A stretch of 64,000 nt of DNA, taken from assembly GCA_009746045.1 (NCBI GenBank), contig RPFO01000819.1, positions 372,001-436,000 on the forward strand, in the 5' to 3' direction. This DNA is from Mesostigma viride. Taxonomy: Eukaryota; Streptophyta; Mesostigmatophyceae; Mesostigmatales; Mesostigmataceae. The stretch's first letter is position 1; each line of letters opens with the position of its first letter. The translations under genes were made by a program, and so were the position numbers. Positions 48,201-60,224 of this stretch are shown in pieces. The notes under the pieces are model-generated. The model ran no database searches. It had not been told where the DNA came from and worked only from the letters and a program-made list of their open reading frames with translations.

Positions 48201-50170
48201 CATTTAGTGATGGTACCACAGTGATCACATTTAGTGATGGTACCACAGTGATCACATTTAGTGATGGTACCACAGTGATCATATTTAGTGATGGTACCAC
48301 AGTGATCACATTTAGTGATGGTACCACAGTGATCACATTTAGTGATGGTACCACAGTGATCACATTTAGTGATGGTACCACAGTGATCACATTTAGTGAT
48401 GGTACCACAGTGATCACATTTAGTGATGGTACCACAGTGATCACATTTAGTGATGGTACCACAGTGATCACATTTAGTGATGGTACCACAGTGATCACAT
48501 TTAGTGATGGTACCACAGTGATCACATTTAGTGATGGTACCACAGTGATCACATTTAGTGATGGTACCACAGTGATCACATTTAGTGATGGTACCACAGT
48601 GATCACATTTAGTGATGGTACCACAGTGATCATATTTAGTGATGGTACCACAGTGATCACATTTAGTGATGGTACCACAGTGATCACATTTAGTGATGGT
48701 ACCACAGTGATCATATTTAGTGATGGTACCACAGTGATCACATTTAGTGATGGTACCACAGTGATCACATTTAGTGATGGTACCACAGTGATCACATTTA
48801 GTGATGGTACCACAGTGATCACATTTAGTGATGGTACCACAGTGATCACATTTAGTGATGGTACCACAGTGATCACATTTAGTGATGGTACCACAGTGAT
48901 CATATTTAGTGATGGTACCACAGTGATCACATTTAGTGATGGTACCACAGTGATCACATTTAGTGATGGTACCACAGTGATCACATTTAGTGATGGTACC
49001 ACAGTGATCACATTTAGTGATGGTACCACAGTGATCACATTTAGTGATGGTACCACAGTGATCATATTTAGTGATGGTACCACAGTGATCACATTTAGTG
49101 ATGGTACCACAGTGATCACATTTAGTGATGGTACCACAGTGATCCTATTTAGTGATGGTACCACAGTGATCACATTTAGTGATGGTACCACAGTGATCAC
49201 ATTTAGTGATGGTACCACAGTGATCACATTTAGTGATGGTACCACAGTGATCACATTTAGTGATGGTACCACAGTGATCATATTTAGTGATGGTACCACA
49301 GTGATCACATTTAGTGATGGTACCACAGTGATCATATTTAGTGATGGTACCACAGTGATCACATTTAGTGATGGTACCACAGTGATCACATTTAGTGATG
49401 GTACCACAGTGATCACATTTAGTGATGGTACCACAGTGATCCTATTTAGTGATGGTACCACAGTGATCATATTTAGTGATGGTACCACAGTGATCATATT
49501 TAGTGATGGTACCACAGTGATCACATTTAGTGATGGTACCACAGTGATCACATTTAGTGATGGTACCACATTGATCATATTTAGTGATGGTACCACAGCA
49601 TGGAGATGTGGCAATTTATTCATGGGTCCACACATCCACAGATGGGGGGGTCACTGCCATGGTGTGGGCTCTAGGCTTCATCTCAAGTCAGTACCAGGCC
49701 TGCATGACCCCTTGAAATGTTTTCGAGCCGGCACTGCATCTCTCCTTGATTGCAAGGCATGGACGGCGGCTAGGCGTAGCGGATTGCAAGCAAAAGCTTG
49801 GCAAACAATCCCTGCCCATCAGCTGGTCGCTTAGCAATTTTATATCAAGGAGACAAGCAGCATAGGCATAGCAGCGTTTACTTACTCGTGTCGTTCTTTT
49901 TTGCAGCTGCCAATGTCAGTTTGAGACCCAGAATTTGGGAGTCTGGCCCAACTAATGGGGTTGCATTCGCAAAGCATAGCCGTGTTCCTGGCTCTTCCCA
50001 TACTTCATTCCATGACTCATTCTTTCTTTGCCTGCACGCTCGCGCCTGCATGCTTGTTGTCCCTGGCACACCCCTGCGTGATGACCCACCAGATGTGGGA
50101 GGCGTTGCAGCAGCTGTCCAAGGAGGAGGACGTGCAGTTCTCCCACGGGGAGGTCCGCAAGCGGCTCTAA
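38122..50170 (+). CDS. MCM4: DNA replication licensing factor MCM4, minichromosome maintenance helicase subunit
   Basis: Sixteen exons: 38122-38128, 38563-38875, 39465-39753, 40285-40461, 40832-40886, 41396-41524, 42124-42410, 42765-42917, 43299-43412, 44025-44345, 44704-44961, 45678-45824, 46463-46543, 47002-47211, 47890-47940, 50093-50170. All phases agree and give 889 residues (human MCM4 has 863). MCM4 is part of the MCM2-7 ring that unwinds DNA at replication forks. Residues 1-140 are Ser/Pro/Thr-rich with SPGTP-type sites, as expected for kinase-regulated MCM4 tails. Zinc-binding cysteines include CNVC (309-312) and RCPEEEC (331-337). Walker A is GDPGTSKS (536-543), Walker B CIDEFDKM (598-605), and the arginine finger SRFD (668-671). 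The C-terminal winged-helix part ends [23 protein letters not shown] and PRQLESLIR are typical of MCM4. The 7-base first exon and the junction after exon 2 are the least certain. Confidence 0.95.
39178..39232. repeat. (CA)n microsatellite
   Basis: A CA/AC run with small interruptions lies in the second intron of MCM4. Confidence 0.95.
40226..40253. repeat. Poly-C run of 28 bases
   Basis: It lies about 30 bases upstream of the MCM4 exon 4 acceptor, in place of a usual U-rich tract. Similar C runs precede exon 14 (46979-46994) and lie upstream of exon 4 of the coiled-coil gene (near 8527). Confidence 0.95.
42437..42764 (+). repeat. 98-bp tandem repeat carrying a 3' splice site and start of exon 8
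   Basis: GCTCTCGCACTGG starts at 42437, 42535, 42633 and 42731, an exact 98-bp period. Each unit contains GTGTCAC(C/T)AG followed by AC(A/G)TACCTGGACGTGGTC, the first bases of MCM4 exon 8. Only the fourth continues into exon 8 (from 42765); the first three continue into non-coding sequence. Confidence 0.95.
43480..43695 (+). repeat. Three degenerate copies of the exon 9 end in MCM4 intron 9
   Basis: The real end is AAGAAGGGGCTGCTCTGCCA, then G/GTGAGC at 43412/43413. Copies: GAGAAGGGGCTCCTCTACCA then G/GTAAAG at 43503; GACGGGCTCCTCCGCCAG then GTGAGG at 43601; and GAAAAAGGGGCTGCTCTTCC at about 43671-43690, which has lost its donor. Confidence 0.85.
45001..45610 (+). repeat. 10-bp tandem array, about 60 units, in MCM4 intron 11
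   Basis: The array starts as TATTGTGGCC (to about 45190), becomes TATTGTCTCC (to about 45325), then TGTTGTTGCC-like units, and ends as TATTCTTGCC (to about 45608). Unit sequence changes in blocks along the array. The period of 10 keeps all three plus frames open for long stretches. Confidence 0.97.
48005..49597. repeat. 27-bp minisatellite, 59 copies, in MCM4 intron 15
   Basis: The unit is GTGATCACATTTAGTGATGG followed by TACCACA. The array is 1,593 bp long, exactly 59 units, without a single indel. Variation is almost confined to one or two bases (CACATTT, CATATTT, CCTATTT, CGTATTT). Two palindromes, GTGATCAC and TGGTACCA, sit in every standard unit. The length is a multiple of three and both strands are stop-free in one frame, giving spurious open frames of over 600 codons. 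Confidence 0.98.
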
Positions 50171-50990
50171 GCAGCGGTGGGGGGGCATAAGGAAGAGCGA
50201 TGAGGAAGAGCAATCATGCAGGCTTGTCTAGGCTTCGCGATCGAGGGCACCTCCTTTGGTTCACATTGCGAACGAGTGTTGACTCCAACCACTAGTTGGA
50301 CGGCCCTGATGCGGCCCCATTCGTGTAGGCCTGTCACTCACGTGGGGCCTTATGCCGTGGCATGGATCCTTGAGAATATCAATGAGACAAATATAAGAAT
50401 ATGCCTGCCTGCCTGGCCAGGTGGGGCGTTGCTGTCAGCTCCAGACAACATGGCCATTGATGCATGGGCGCAAGCCATTGACTAGGCCGGGGCCATTCAC
50501 CATGGAGATTACCATGCATGGAAAGATTGCGGCCACAGAGGGGCAGTGCAGTGCCACAGGGGGCGATTCGTCGTCAGTTTCTGAACGGCCACTATCAAGG
50601 CTGCTTGCAGAGGCAGACATGTCAAATTATGGCCTTTGCGTCGCTAAATAGCTTGGCGACAGCTGGCTTGAAATGTCCTGTTGCAGCAGTAGATCGGCGC
50701 CTTTTGTTACACAGGCATCCATGAGACATCGTGCATGTCACGCTGGCAAGTGCATCAAAGTATGCAATCAGAGTGGCAGTGACTGACCACAAAAGAGCTG
50801 CTCAAAACAGGTCGCCCACATGAGGTCTCTTCTCTCGCCAAAATGGATCGCTTGATGTAGGAAGTATCTAATTGGTAGTGCCTGGCACATCACCTCTACC
50901 TACAGTATAGACCGTTTACTTATAAACCTTTTACCGATGATAATGCAATCGTGTACATAGCGATGAGACAACCAGCGCATATCACCCCAA
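50171..50990. other. MCM4 3' flank, no further gene recognised
   Basis: The MCM4 3' untranslated region should begin here. Short frames show no motif. Confidence 0.4.
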
Positions 50991-53330
50991 TTAAGAATAC
51001 AGATTTCTGGCCTGCACTGGTAGTCTCATTGATACACGCCGGCCATGAATTTTCATCATCGGATGGATAAGCAGTGGCACAAATTGCCCACGCCCGTCAC
51101 CTCCTGCACCTCCTTGAACATGTGCCCTCCGTCTTCTGGAGAGATCAGGTGATGTCCTCTTGCACGCTGGCACAGACCGCCACGATGAAGATCGGAGATG
51201 AGGCACAATGGGATAGAAGGCACTATCAACTGCGCTCATGAGTGCAAGCACACAGCCATGCATGCCCTCGCGCGACCGTCGATTGACAGCGCCTCATTAA
51301 ATACCACAATTAGGCTATCGCCAGGCGAAGGTCCAACACGCGCATGCCCACGGGCCCACTAAGCACGTCTGCTGATTTCCGGTCCAGAAGCATCTGCATG
51401 GCATGAATGCATATGTGCCAATAGTGCGCGCAGGCGTGGGCATAAGCGCCAGATGGCTGCCATGCATTCATCCAACGCGAATTCCCAAACTTTGCATATA
51501 AGTCAACTCCAAATGCTCGATCCCACCGCTCACCATTCGCAACAACCGCACACAGCACCACTTCCGTGAATTCCCAATGCATGCGTCCATGAACTGCAGG
51601 CGCCACGTGCAATTCCGGGCCACCGCCCCCATGCTAGCATCGCTCACACCGCCCTCAAACCACCTGAATGTCAGGCGCTCCTGCATGCGGCAGTGCATGC
51701 CCCCCAACCACTTGCAGGCTAGAGTCCGTCACCTATTGCCGCATGGAAAGACTTGCAAGCGGAGCATTGCCGTGCAATGGCAACGGTTCCTTCACCCATC
51801 ACGTGAGCGCTCACAATGCGGACCGAGCTGCTAGTCCACAGTTGGGCCAACCCCGCGCGATGCATGGCACTTACGCCAACATCCGTCAAACTATCACACA
51901 TCGAGAGGTGCAAGTGGCGCAGTTGGGACATCCCCTCGCAAGGGTGCTCATGCCATCATCCGTCACATGTGCGCCACGATCCAGTCTCACATGTTCCAGC
52001 AGCGGGCCGCCACCCGCCAGTGCGGCAAGCCCAGCATCTGTCAGGGCCAGGGCATGGGTGGACAGGTGGCGCAACTCGGGGCGGTGGCCCACTTGCGCCA
52101 GCGCATAAGGGCCGCCTTGCCCTGTTCTTCAGCGGCCCGCGAGCGCCAGCAGGATGCCATCGTGGACCGACCCCATGACCTCATCACGCTCCACCCCCGA
52201 TGCCGCGCTCCACCCAATCATGCTCTACCGTCGCGAGTTGGGCACTGGCTGGCCCTACCCATATACGCGAGTGACCAACTACGGGTGTCTACCCGAAACG
52301 GATCAAGGATCCACGCGTGCGCGCGTGCGAAGTTATGCAGCGGCCGTAACGTATTGCACAGTATTTAATGCCCCGCGATGGCAGCCGTGTGCCGTCGCGC
52401 GCCAAGGGCACACGGTGGTGGTCCGGGACCCGCGGACACTTGTGCACGTGCAGGCCCAGATCGAGGCAGTGCTGTGCGACCACGATGAAGCTGGCATCCG
52501 TGATGTCCCGATCATGACACCATCTGTTATAGCATATCCGTACCATAATCATTGCTACTAAGTACCATCCGTTACTGTGACCGTGATATCCCGACCGGTG
52601 ACGCGACGCTGAGAGATATTCCAATCGCGGGCAGTGCGCCGCCACCGCGACGATGCTGGCGTCAGTAACCGCTGGATCACCCTCATGCTGGATGTCCAGG
52701 CAGCGAAGTTATGGCAGCGCCTGGCGATCGGGGGAATACCCGCACCCGTCACGCTGGTCCCCACAATCACCAGCTGCTCCAGGGGGGCACCCCCCGGTAC
52801 GTGATCTTCTGGAGACTTGCGTCCGTCACTCCTTCTCTCCACTCCCCTACCAAAAGCTCTTTCAACATTTCCGCGATTCAACCTGGGATCCACCGATGGG
52901 GTTGCCTTGCGGAGCTGTAGTTGAGTTTCCGGCAGTACAGGGCCACGACGCGTTAATTATCCGTGACGGCAAATTTGTGGAGGTTCAACCGCCCGGCAGG
53001 TCCCAGCAGGACGCGGCCACAGCGATGAGCACGCTGTCGTTCACGTCAATGCTGCCTTCCTGCAGGGTCAGAGAGCGGAGCCGCCTGCAGTGTCCAAGGC
53101 AACAATGACTGCTTTGCCATCTCTGGGCTGAGAGGTAGTTCTCCCTGTATCGCTGGCTCCAGCTCGTCCCGTGGCAGCTGATGCGCCGCCCGCGGCCAGA
53201 CAGACAACGTCTGCAGTTTGGGACGTCTCAGAAGCAGGTAACCTAACCAAACCGCCCGTCTTTCTGGCCACATCGGCAAGATCTTCGCGGAAAAGCTCGG
53301 GAATTTCTTCCAGGGATCCGTACACGGCGG
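50991..53330 (-). pseudogene. Broken leucine-rich-repeat gene (F-box/AMN1-type LRR)
   Basis: Minus-strand frames show repeats of the cysteine-containing LRR type, in order: LLLRRPKLQTLSVW (about 53240-53200), CRRLRSLTLQEGSIDVNDSV (about 53095-53035), LEQLVIVGTSVTGAGIPPIA (about 52780-52720), VTDASIVAVAAHCPRLEYLS (about 52668-52610), LRHLSTHALALTDAGLAALA (about 52075-52010), LRHLHLSMCDSLTDVGVSAM (about 51925-51865) and GGVSDASMGAVARNC (about 51650-51600). The repeats jump between frames without splice sites, with stops between them, so the gene appears decayed. Such LRRs occur in F-box proteins that pick substrates for ubiquitination; no F-box was found here. A functional gene with many small introns or assembly indels is the alternative. 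Confidence 0.6.
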
Positions 53331-54728
53331 ACGAAAATCACGGCAAGCCCAACGCAGCTAAACACGCTCCAGCAAAGGAATTGCTCCAACAATCTAGACG
53401 CGAATGTCAGGGACGGCCATCACGTAATCGACTGCGGCATACATGCAGGTCGCATGGACCCGTTGGGCTGTCTATAGAGTGAGAATATGAAAACACGGCT
53501 GTAAAAACGGCCAGAAATGCTGTACTGCGCTACCTACCTTGTGCACAAATCGGTACAGATATTCCGAAAAGCATTATCCGCCATAGATAGCCAAGATAGT
53601 CGATCCCAGCACATGACTAAAGTGCGCGATTCTGAGAACTGAATTATGGTAAATTGATGCCAATCGTTACTCAGTGCTAGCGGCAAGCCCACCTTTGGGA
53701 AGTCACTTGTGTGACAACGCCGACAATGTCGGGCTATACCGAAAAAAGTCGGCGCTTTCAAGCCAGCGATGTAATTGTTCAAGGAATGGTGATTCTGAGA
53801 AGCACTGATGACCGGTCCAGCAAGCTACAACTACACACTGCAGTGCGAGGCCTTGACACATTTGAACTACTAATTACGTGACATAGATTGCTGACGGGCG
53901 ACGGCTGCAACGGCGCAATGGGAATCGGAAGAGAGCATGGGATTGGAGCATGGTAGAGATTATAATGAGGCACCATATCATATCACGTGCGATCGCGTGA
54001 TTACCTCAAACACAACACTCGACAGTCGACTGACGCGATCCCTCAAAATGGCAAATGCGATTTGCGAGAGGGGGGTCGCGACTCGACACTCGAAAGGCAA
54101 AAAAAATTCAAAGCTTTTCTGGGTTTCGCCAAGGGTTGACAGGGGGGTGGCCTCGTTTTTTTTTTTCTTCCCGTTTCCGCCATATTTTTCAGACTACTGC
54201 GCTGATGTTGTTGGGTGTTGTTTCCTGTTGAGTTCATGACTCCCACGCCCAGAGCATGACGTCACAACCTGCTACATGTAACTGAGAACCTTCTAGAACG
54301 CCGTCTAGAGCTCCTTGTTAAATCCTACAGCAGAAATCCTACAGGCTACAGTAGAACATCTCTACTGTACAGTAGATGTTCACGGTCGAAGGTGGACCAA
54401 TTCTGACAGCGTTGGCGGACCAGCCAGGCGAACTGCCGCTTCATGACGGCTTTGTAGGCATCAGGCCTCAGGGTCACAGGGTGACTGCATGCAATCGACC
54501 GCGTCCAGAGTTCGTGCCTACAGTACATTTTTTTCTGGGTAAATGGGTATTTTTTATTAACCAATGGGAAGATTGTTACTGTAGGGAAAGGGATATCAAG
54601 TGCCTACAGGACATTGCAGGCGTGGGACACAACAACAACGACAACAACAACAACAACAGTACATTACAGTACCAAGGACGGCGCTGGTGCCTGTCATCCA
54701 TTTTCAATCGTCATTAAGCACCGCGTCA
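53331..54728. promoter_or_regulatory. Intergenic region upstream of the Cys-rich gene
   Basis: No gene is seen. It contains a hairpin at 54354-54381 (GAACAT-CT-CTACTGT facing ACAGTAG-ATGTTC) and an (AAC)n run at about 54628-54658, 70 bases before the inferred start codon. Core promoter elements could not be fixed. Confidence 0.4.
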
Positions 54729-57700
54729 ATGGCATTCAAGGCAATCTGTCTGGGTTTTCTTCTCCTCGCGTCCTCACGTGCGATCGTCCTGCCAGCATCA
54801 GCGAACCAACGCAACCCACGGGAAGGTCTTGGCAGTCTTGCCACTGCCGACACGAACGAGCTCGAGCCTGAGGTAAATTCTTTAGGGCAAATAATTCTTA
54901 AGGTCCGGCTAAAGTTATAGATACGTAGCAACCCTTTCCAAGTCTTACAAGGAATTATTATTGGGGGAAGAGATGAGTGATTTCCTTTACCACCTGTTTT
55001 ACGCGCTCCTGTCGTCCTGTCGCGCCACTTGCACGCGCGGCGCAGTCTGAGATGGAATTATTGCTAAACTTTCTAGCGCGTCATCATATATATATATATA
55101 TTATATACAGCTGCAGCTGCACTAGCTGTCGACGGCCGCTAGCTAGTTTGACACCTGCATGTTTTTACGTGTGGGTGGCAGCTTGCATCTTCGGTCATCC
55201 CACTTCAACGGTACTTTCACCGGTCTAATGCAGGCCCGCTTGGTACTTGATATTATTAGCAAATATTAATGCTGCGATCGACGTGGGACCTGTAAGCTGG
55301 GAGATATATTGCACTTTCCTGTTTTTCCCATTATATTATACTTTTTGCCCGTCATGAGCCGGCCTCTAATTAGCTAGCTTGTCAGATCTCCAATCAACGG
55401 ACGTCAATATTGGTCACGATACGCCTTGAAATCCTCCTTCCCTGCACTAGGATGCAAGTTACCAATATGGCGAGCTGCTTCTGTGTAACAAAACACGGGC
55501 TGGACGAAGGATTACGCACGACAACGACATGCTGCTGGCGGCACCGGCATCTGGACAAGAGGAAACCGGCCGGGAACCTAAAACCAGCTGGCCGGGGGTA
55601 TCGAAAATTGCACCTCAGGTGCATGCTCGCAGGTTGATGGTGTCGCCCGGGGCCGCGGGCTACGAACACGGTAAGAGAGCAAAGCAGCTTTTTAAAACCG
55701 TTACTGGCTGCATGAGCCCAAGCTAGGATCCGGTAGAACCAGCCATTCTAGATCTGCACGACGAAATTGCTGCTTGCAGCCCACGCCCCGTGAGCCAAAC
55801 ACAGTTATGTCCAGCAGTACTTAATTACGGCGGGGTGTGTTGATTTTTTCAGGCGCAAACAGTTTTCAAGGGCTAGGGGCAACTTGCCTCTTGCCCCTTG
55901 GGTAGTGGGGGCAAGTATCTGCTGCTCGCTGATGATCAAGGTAGTTTTTCCATAGCAAGCAGGTACTTTTATGATCATATATAAGCTGTGCCTTATTGTG
56001 TCGCAAGGTCAGCGTATGTGGGTCGCGTTTGGCAGCTAGGCATGACCGTACCTCAGCCGCCTTGCTGGTGCGTGTTAATTTTATTATTTGTTGGTTAGTG
56101 CGGTGTGTGGGCAGTTTTCGATCCGGTTGGGGGGTGATTGAATGGAAGGGGCCAGCCCGTGGGGGGAGGGCGGGGGGAGGGGGATTCAAGTGGGAGTGGG
56201 AGTGAATGATGCAGCGACGTGGTGGGTAAACATTCGCGCCGTGTGGTCTTGTGGAGATGGGTCTTAAAAGGAGGGGTGGTTGATGGGTGGGCAGCAGTCT
56301 GTGAGAAGCAAGCGCGCATATGTAGAAGTGCATGTCCACAGTGAAAGAAAGACAAGCCAAGATCCATGAGAAAACACACCACAGGCCCACAGCTTTGCAC
56401 CCACCTACAGGCAAGCATGCATGCACACAGGCGGCGTGTGCGGCCTTTGTGCCAGGGTATGTCTTACCACGCAATCTGGGGCCCTGACTCAATTCGGTTG
56501 CGACTTGATGGTCTTGCCAGCTCATCATGTCATCCGCGCTGATGACGATCGTACATGAGGTATCATTACATATATCATCATGATATAGTGTACTCATAGT
56601 ATCATTGTATATCATCATAATATATTGTACTACAGTATGGCATTGCCGGTGTGTGCGTCCTCGAACCGTGCAGGGGCACCCTGGGGTGATGGCACCCTGG
56701 GAAGTGGCCACCCTGGCAACCATTCACGCAGGCGGTTGATGGCGGTGCAGACATCCGCCTGCGATTGCCAGGACCAGACCTGCAGGGTTGGGTACTATTT
56801 TTCTGGCACGGACAAGACCGGCTGCCAGCAGTGCTGTGCCGACCGGACGGGCATATGCAGTTGGAGCTTCGAGGGTTATGCCGTGAAGACGCTGTGCGCA
56901 TCATGCCATTCCTCGTGCAGGACGTGCGACGATTACGACCGTGGCAGCTGCACGAGCTGTTACGCGGGGTATTACTTTGACATCGGCACGTTCTCATATG
57001 ATACGTGTGAGGTCTGCACGGCGAATAGTCACTGTGCGTCGGGGCACTACTGCCAGAAATGGTCGAACGCTCCTTACGAATGCCTCTCATGCTACGAGAG
57101 CTGCGCCACCTGTGACGGCGGGGGAAATAACAACTGCAAGACTTGTAAGCCGGGCTTCTACCTCTCCTCGCGCACGCATGGCACGTTCTGCGAGGTCTGC
57201 CTCCAGGACTCCCATTGCGCCAGCTGGCAGTACTGCAGCCGCAGCGTGATGGACCCCAACTCCTGCGCCGGGTGCTACCCCACCTGCAAGACGTGCAACG
57301 GCGGGACGGACGACGCGTGCCTGACGTGCGACCCTGCAGGGACCCACAGGCACCGTTGGACCGGGTACGTGTGGGGCTCTTACTGTGTGCGGTGCCTTGA
57401 GGACAGCCACTGCACGCCACCGCTGGTCTGCGGGGGCACATTCCTGTCCCCCACGGACACCTTTGTTTGTAAGCCTCCCTCAGATTCCTCGTGGTGGTGT
57501 GAGAGTGGCCGGTTGAATGACTACTTTAACGTTGAGTTCACCATGAAGACAAGGGACAAGGACTATGATTTCTATATTGGGTACACGGCGGTTTTCAGCG
57601 GGGACGTGTGCCAGACAAGTTTCGGGCCGTGGGAATTGACCCTGTTCCTGGGGGGCACGGTCGACGACCAGACCGCGTGGGTGGGCATCGAGGGCCCCGA

Positions 57701-58631
57701 ATGGTGCATTTATTTGGGCTGGTTTTCCGCCGGCGACGAGAAGGAGCAATGCAAGAACATTCCTGGGTTCGTCTTCGGGGCCTACGTGGGCTCGTTCAAC
57801 GTGGGCGTCGCGGCCCAACTCTGTGTCTCCTTCAGGGACCTGTCCGTCACCGCGCGCGCGCTATCAGGGTCCCTGTACGGCAAGCTCGGGTTTGTCGTGG
57901 ACATAGGCATATCCGAGCTGTCTTTCTCGGTCGGCCTGGTGGAAAAAAAGCTGATGGAGGTCTTTTTGATCAGGTTGGAGCCGCCACCACCTCCCGTTAG
58001 GCCGCCGCCGCCACCAAGCCCACCGGCAACTTCTGCCTCATTCTTTGACAAGCAACCGCCGCCAAGCCCACCGCCACCAAGCCGACCACGACCAAGCCCA
58101 CCACCACTGTTGACCCCCAGCCAATACGGCTCACTGCCAGACTTGTCGATTTACCCGTCGTACCTACGTGACCGAATCGTAGAGCTCGCCTCACAGGGAT
58201 GCCCCTACCCTGTCACTTGTGCGCAGGTGACGGTGGGCAACTCGATCTGTCTTCCGGAAGCGGAGCCCGTCAGCTGCTTTTCCTGCAATCTCGCCATCTG
58301 TCAGGCATACCTCGAATGGCGCGACCAGATTATTTATGACCTAGGTTCTGGCGACGGGCGTAAAGCGGTTCCTATCGGCATGATTGCTGGCATTGCCGGT
58401 GGGGGGGGCGCCACACTGGTCTTGGCGATAATTCTCGGGGTCGTCCTGTATAGGAAGCGCACGGCCGCAAGGCGTGGAAGAGTAGCTGTGGGTGCCCCCC
58501 CACCAGTTATTACTGCCTGGCCTGCCTCGCCGGGCACAGAAGTAGGGTCGCCGGCGCCCCTTTTGGCACCATCTCGGCCCGTGAAGGTGGCGGAAGATAG
58601 TTATCATGCTTTGCCAGCTGTCGCAAGCTGA
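54729..58631 (+). CDS. Secreted/type I membrane protein with Cys-rich modules and Pro-Ser spacer
   Basis: Exons 54729-54872, 55619-55670 and 56674-58631; phases 0 and 1 agree and give 717 residues. Residues 1-26 are a classical signal peptide (core AICLGFLLLASS). Residues about 95-340 hold three tandem pairs of cysteine modules. Module A is CxxCxxxCxxC...CxxC, like furin/growth-factor-receptor repeats (for example CLSCYESCATCDGG). Module B is CxxCxxxSHCxxxxxC. Residues about 340-500 form a domain rich in aromatic and beta-type residues (WVGIEGPEWCIYLGWF) that I do not recognise. A PPPPSPP-rich spacer follows (about 507-550), as in algal hydroxyproline-rich glycoproteins, then a small Cys-bearing domain, a transmembrane helix (633-658) and a basic start to a 59-residue cytoplasmic tail. 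Together these suggest a cell-surface receptor or wall-linked adhesion protein; this is inference. The long third exon alone, read from an internal ATG, would lack the signal peptide. Confidence 0.8.
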
Positions 58632-60224
58632 ACCATTCCAGGAATACTGCAAGCGACCTCACGAGGGCATGCAGGAATGCGGGTGATTTTGTACGCGATG
58701 CAGGTGGCATGATTGTGGCGAGAGATAGTTGATGCCGCGTGGTATCTCCCGTCATGTGCCGTCTGGGCAGGTGGGACGTGGGAAGCGAATCTGGATGTCA
58801 TCCCTTCACTATTCTAGATTGTTGTATTATGGCGTCACTCTATGATGATTTAGTTGCTGCCTAGCTGGCGGAGGGCATGCACGAGGTGCATGCAGTGTGC
58901 TATTGTTACAGTGCCCAGGTTGCATGTGACTCCAACTCGAATGCGCATTCAGTCTGGACACACCTGGGTTGGGGGGTTGGGAAGAGATGCCCACTGCCCT
59001 TGGTACTTGACTTGGACTTGACTGATCTGCCCAGTGGGGGCCGGGATTTCCGGACATCGAGCATTGCGGACGATGGGATTAGACGGCATCATGTGCTTGA
59101 TGCAGTGTTGAAAGGCATAGGGAATGTAGTCTAGCATGTATATATGCATGTAATAATTTCTAGCCTGACTCCATGTTTTGGGGACTTCTGTACGGAGTAC
59201 CCTTTTGAAGGTCCTTTGACTTACTGATTACTGGCTGATTAACACTTGGGGCCTGTACGGTATGGGACAGTTTCTTGGAATGTATGTGTACTCTGGCTGA
59301 TGTCAGCTAACCCTCGACAGTTAGGAGTGGGAAGGAAGTTTAGAATATAACGTTACCGGTTAATTGGCCTGTATTTTGATTTGCAGAGAACTATAGTAGG
59401 ATTGCATTGGATTAGTCTGCGTTGAAGGAGACAAAGGATCCCTGTTTGCCACCGTTTTTATAAATAACTAATTAAAATTAACGCGTAGACTGTGTCACGC
59501 GAGTATGAATCAACAACGTGATGGAGAGATATAGAGATATAAAGCGGCTCCGCACCTGGGCCGCCGCCGACGTTCTGTGAACGGCAGCGCCGCCCCCGGC
59601 CACCCGCCGCTGCCGCCTGCCTGGCCACCGGCCAGGCCGGCGGCCCAGCCGAGGTAGCTCCGGCCCCGACCAGTCCTCAGCCGCAGACTACTTTGGTCCC
59701 CCCGATCGACCGGCCCGTTTGCCAACCCGGCGGACCTGCCTCCTTTCACCTCCGAGGAGGTTATACGGACGCGGTCTGGACACGGCGTCTTCGCTACGAT
59801 GTGGCCACGGGCTCTGGCGAGATTCCGGCCGCAGTCGTGAAACTTCAGTGCAGCAGCACGTTCGAGGACACAGGACTCCGTAATGCTACTCTTCCGCGAC
59901 CTCGAACAATGCACCTTCTGCTGTCGGCGCAACCGTCCCCTGCCGACCTGGCAACACAGCTCTAGCTAGCTTCAGAACCATGCTAGCTGTATAAATAGAA
60001 AGGGTCGCCTGCTGACCCGGGCAACGTACTATATGAGGGTCTGCATGCATCCAAAGTGCAGCCCTGAAGCTCCTCATGCACGGCTCATCCTGAACGTCGT
60101 CTGCGCACTGCCCTGGACGGACACCTTAGTGAAACCCAGCTATAGTTCGGCTCCCGTCCCGGTCGCAACACAGTACATGCATGCGCTTTTTGCTACTCGA
60201 CGCCTCGTCTGGTGTAGGAAATGC
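58632..60224. other. Intergenic, no gene recognised
   Basis: The 3' untranslated region of the Cys-rich gene lies at the left. A GC-rich patch at 59570-59680 has short inverted GGCCGGC-type repeats. Frames at 59510-60080 have no motif. Confidence 0.4.

Noticed and set aside
47764-49834. Open frames of over 600 codons on both strands with 9-residue repeats
   Set aside because: They follow from a 27-bp stop-free repeat that lies within an MCM4 intron bounded by matching-phase exons. There is no coding variation pattern.
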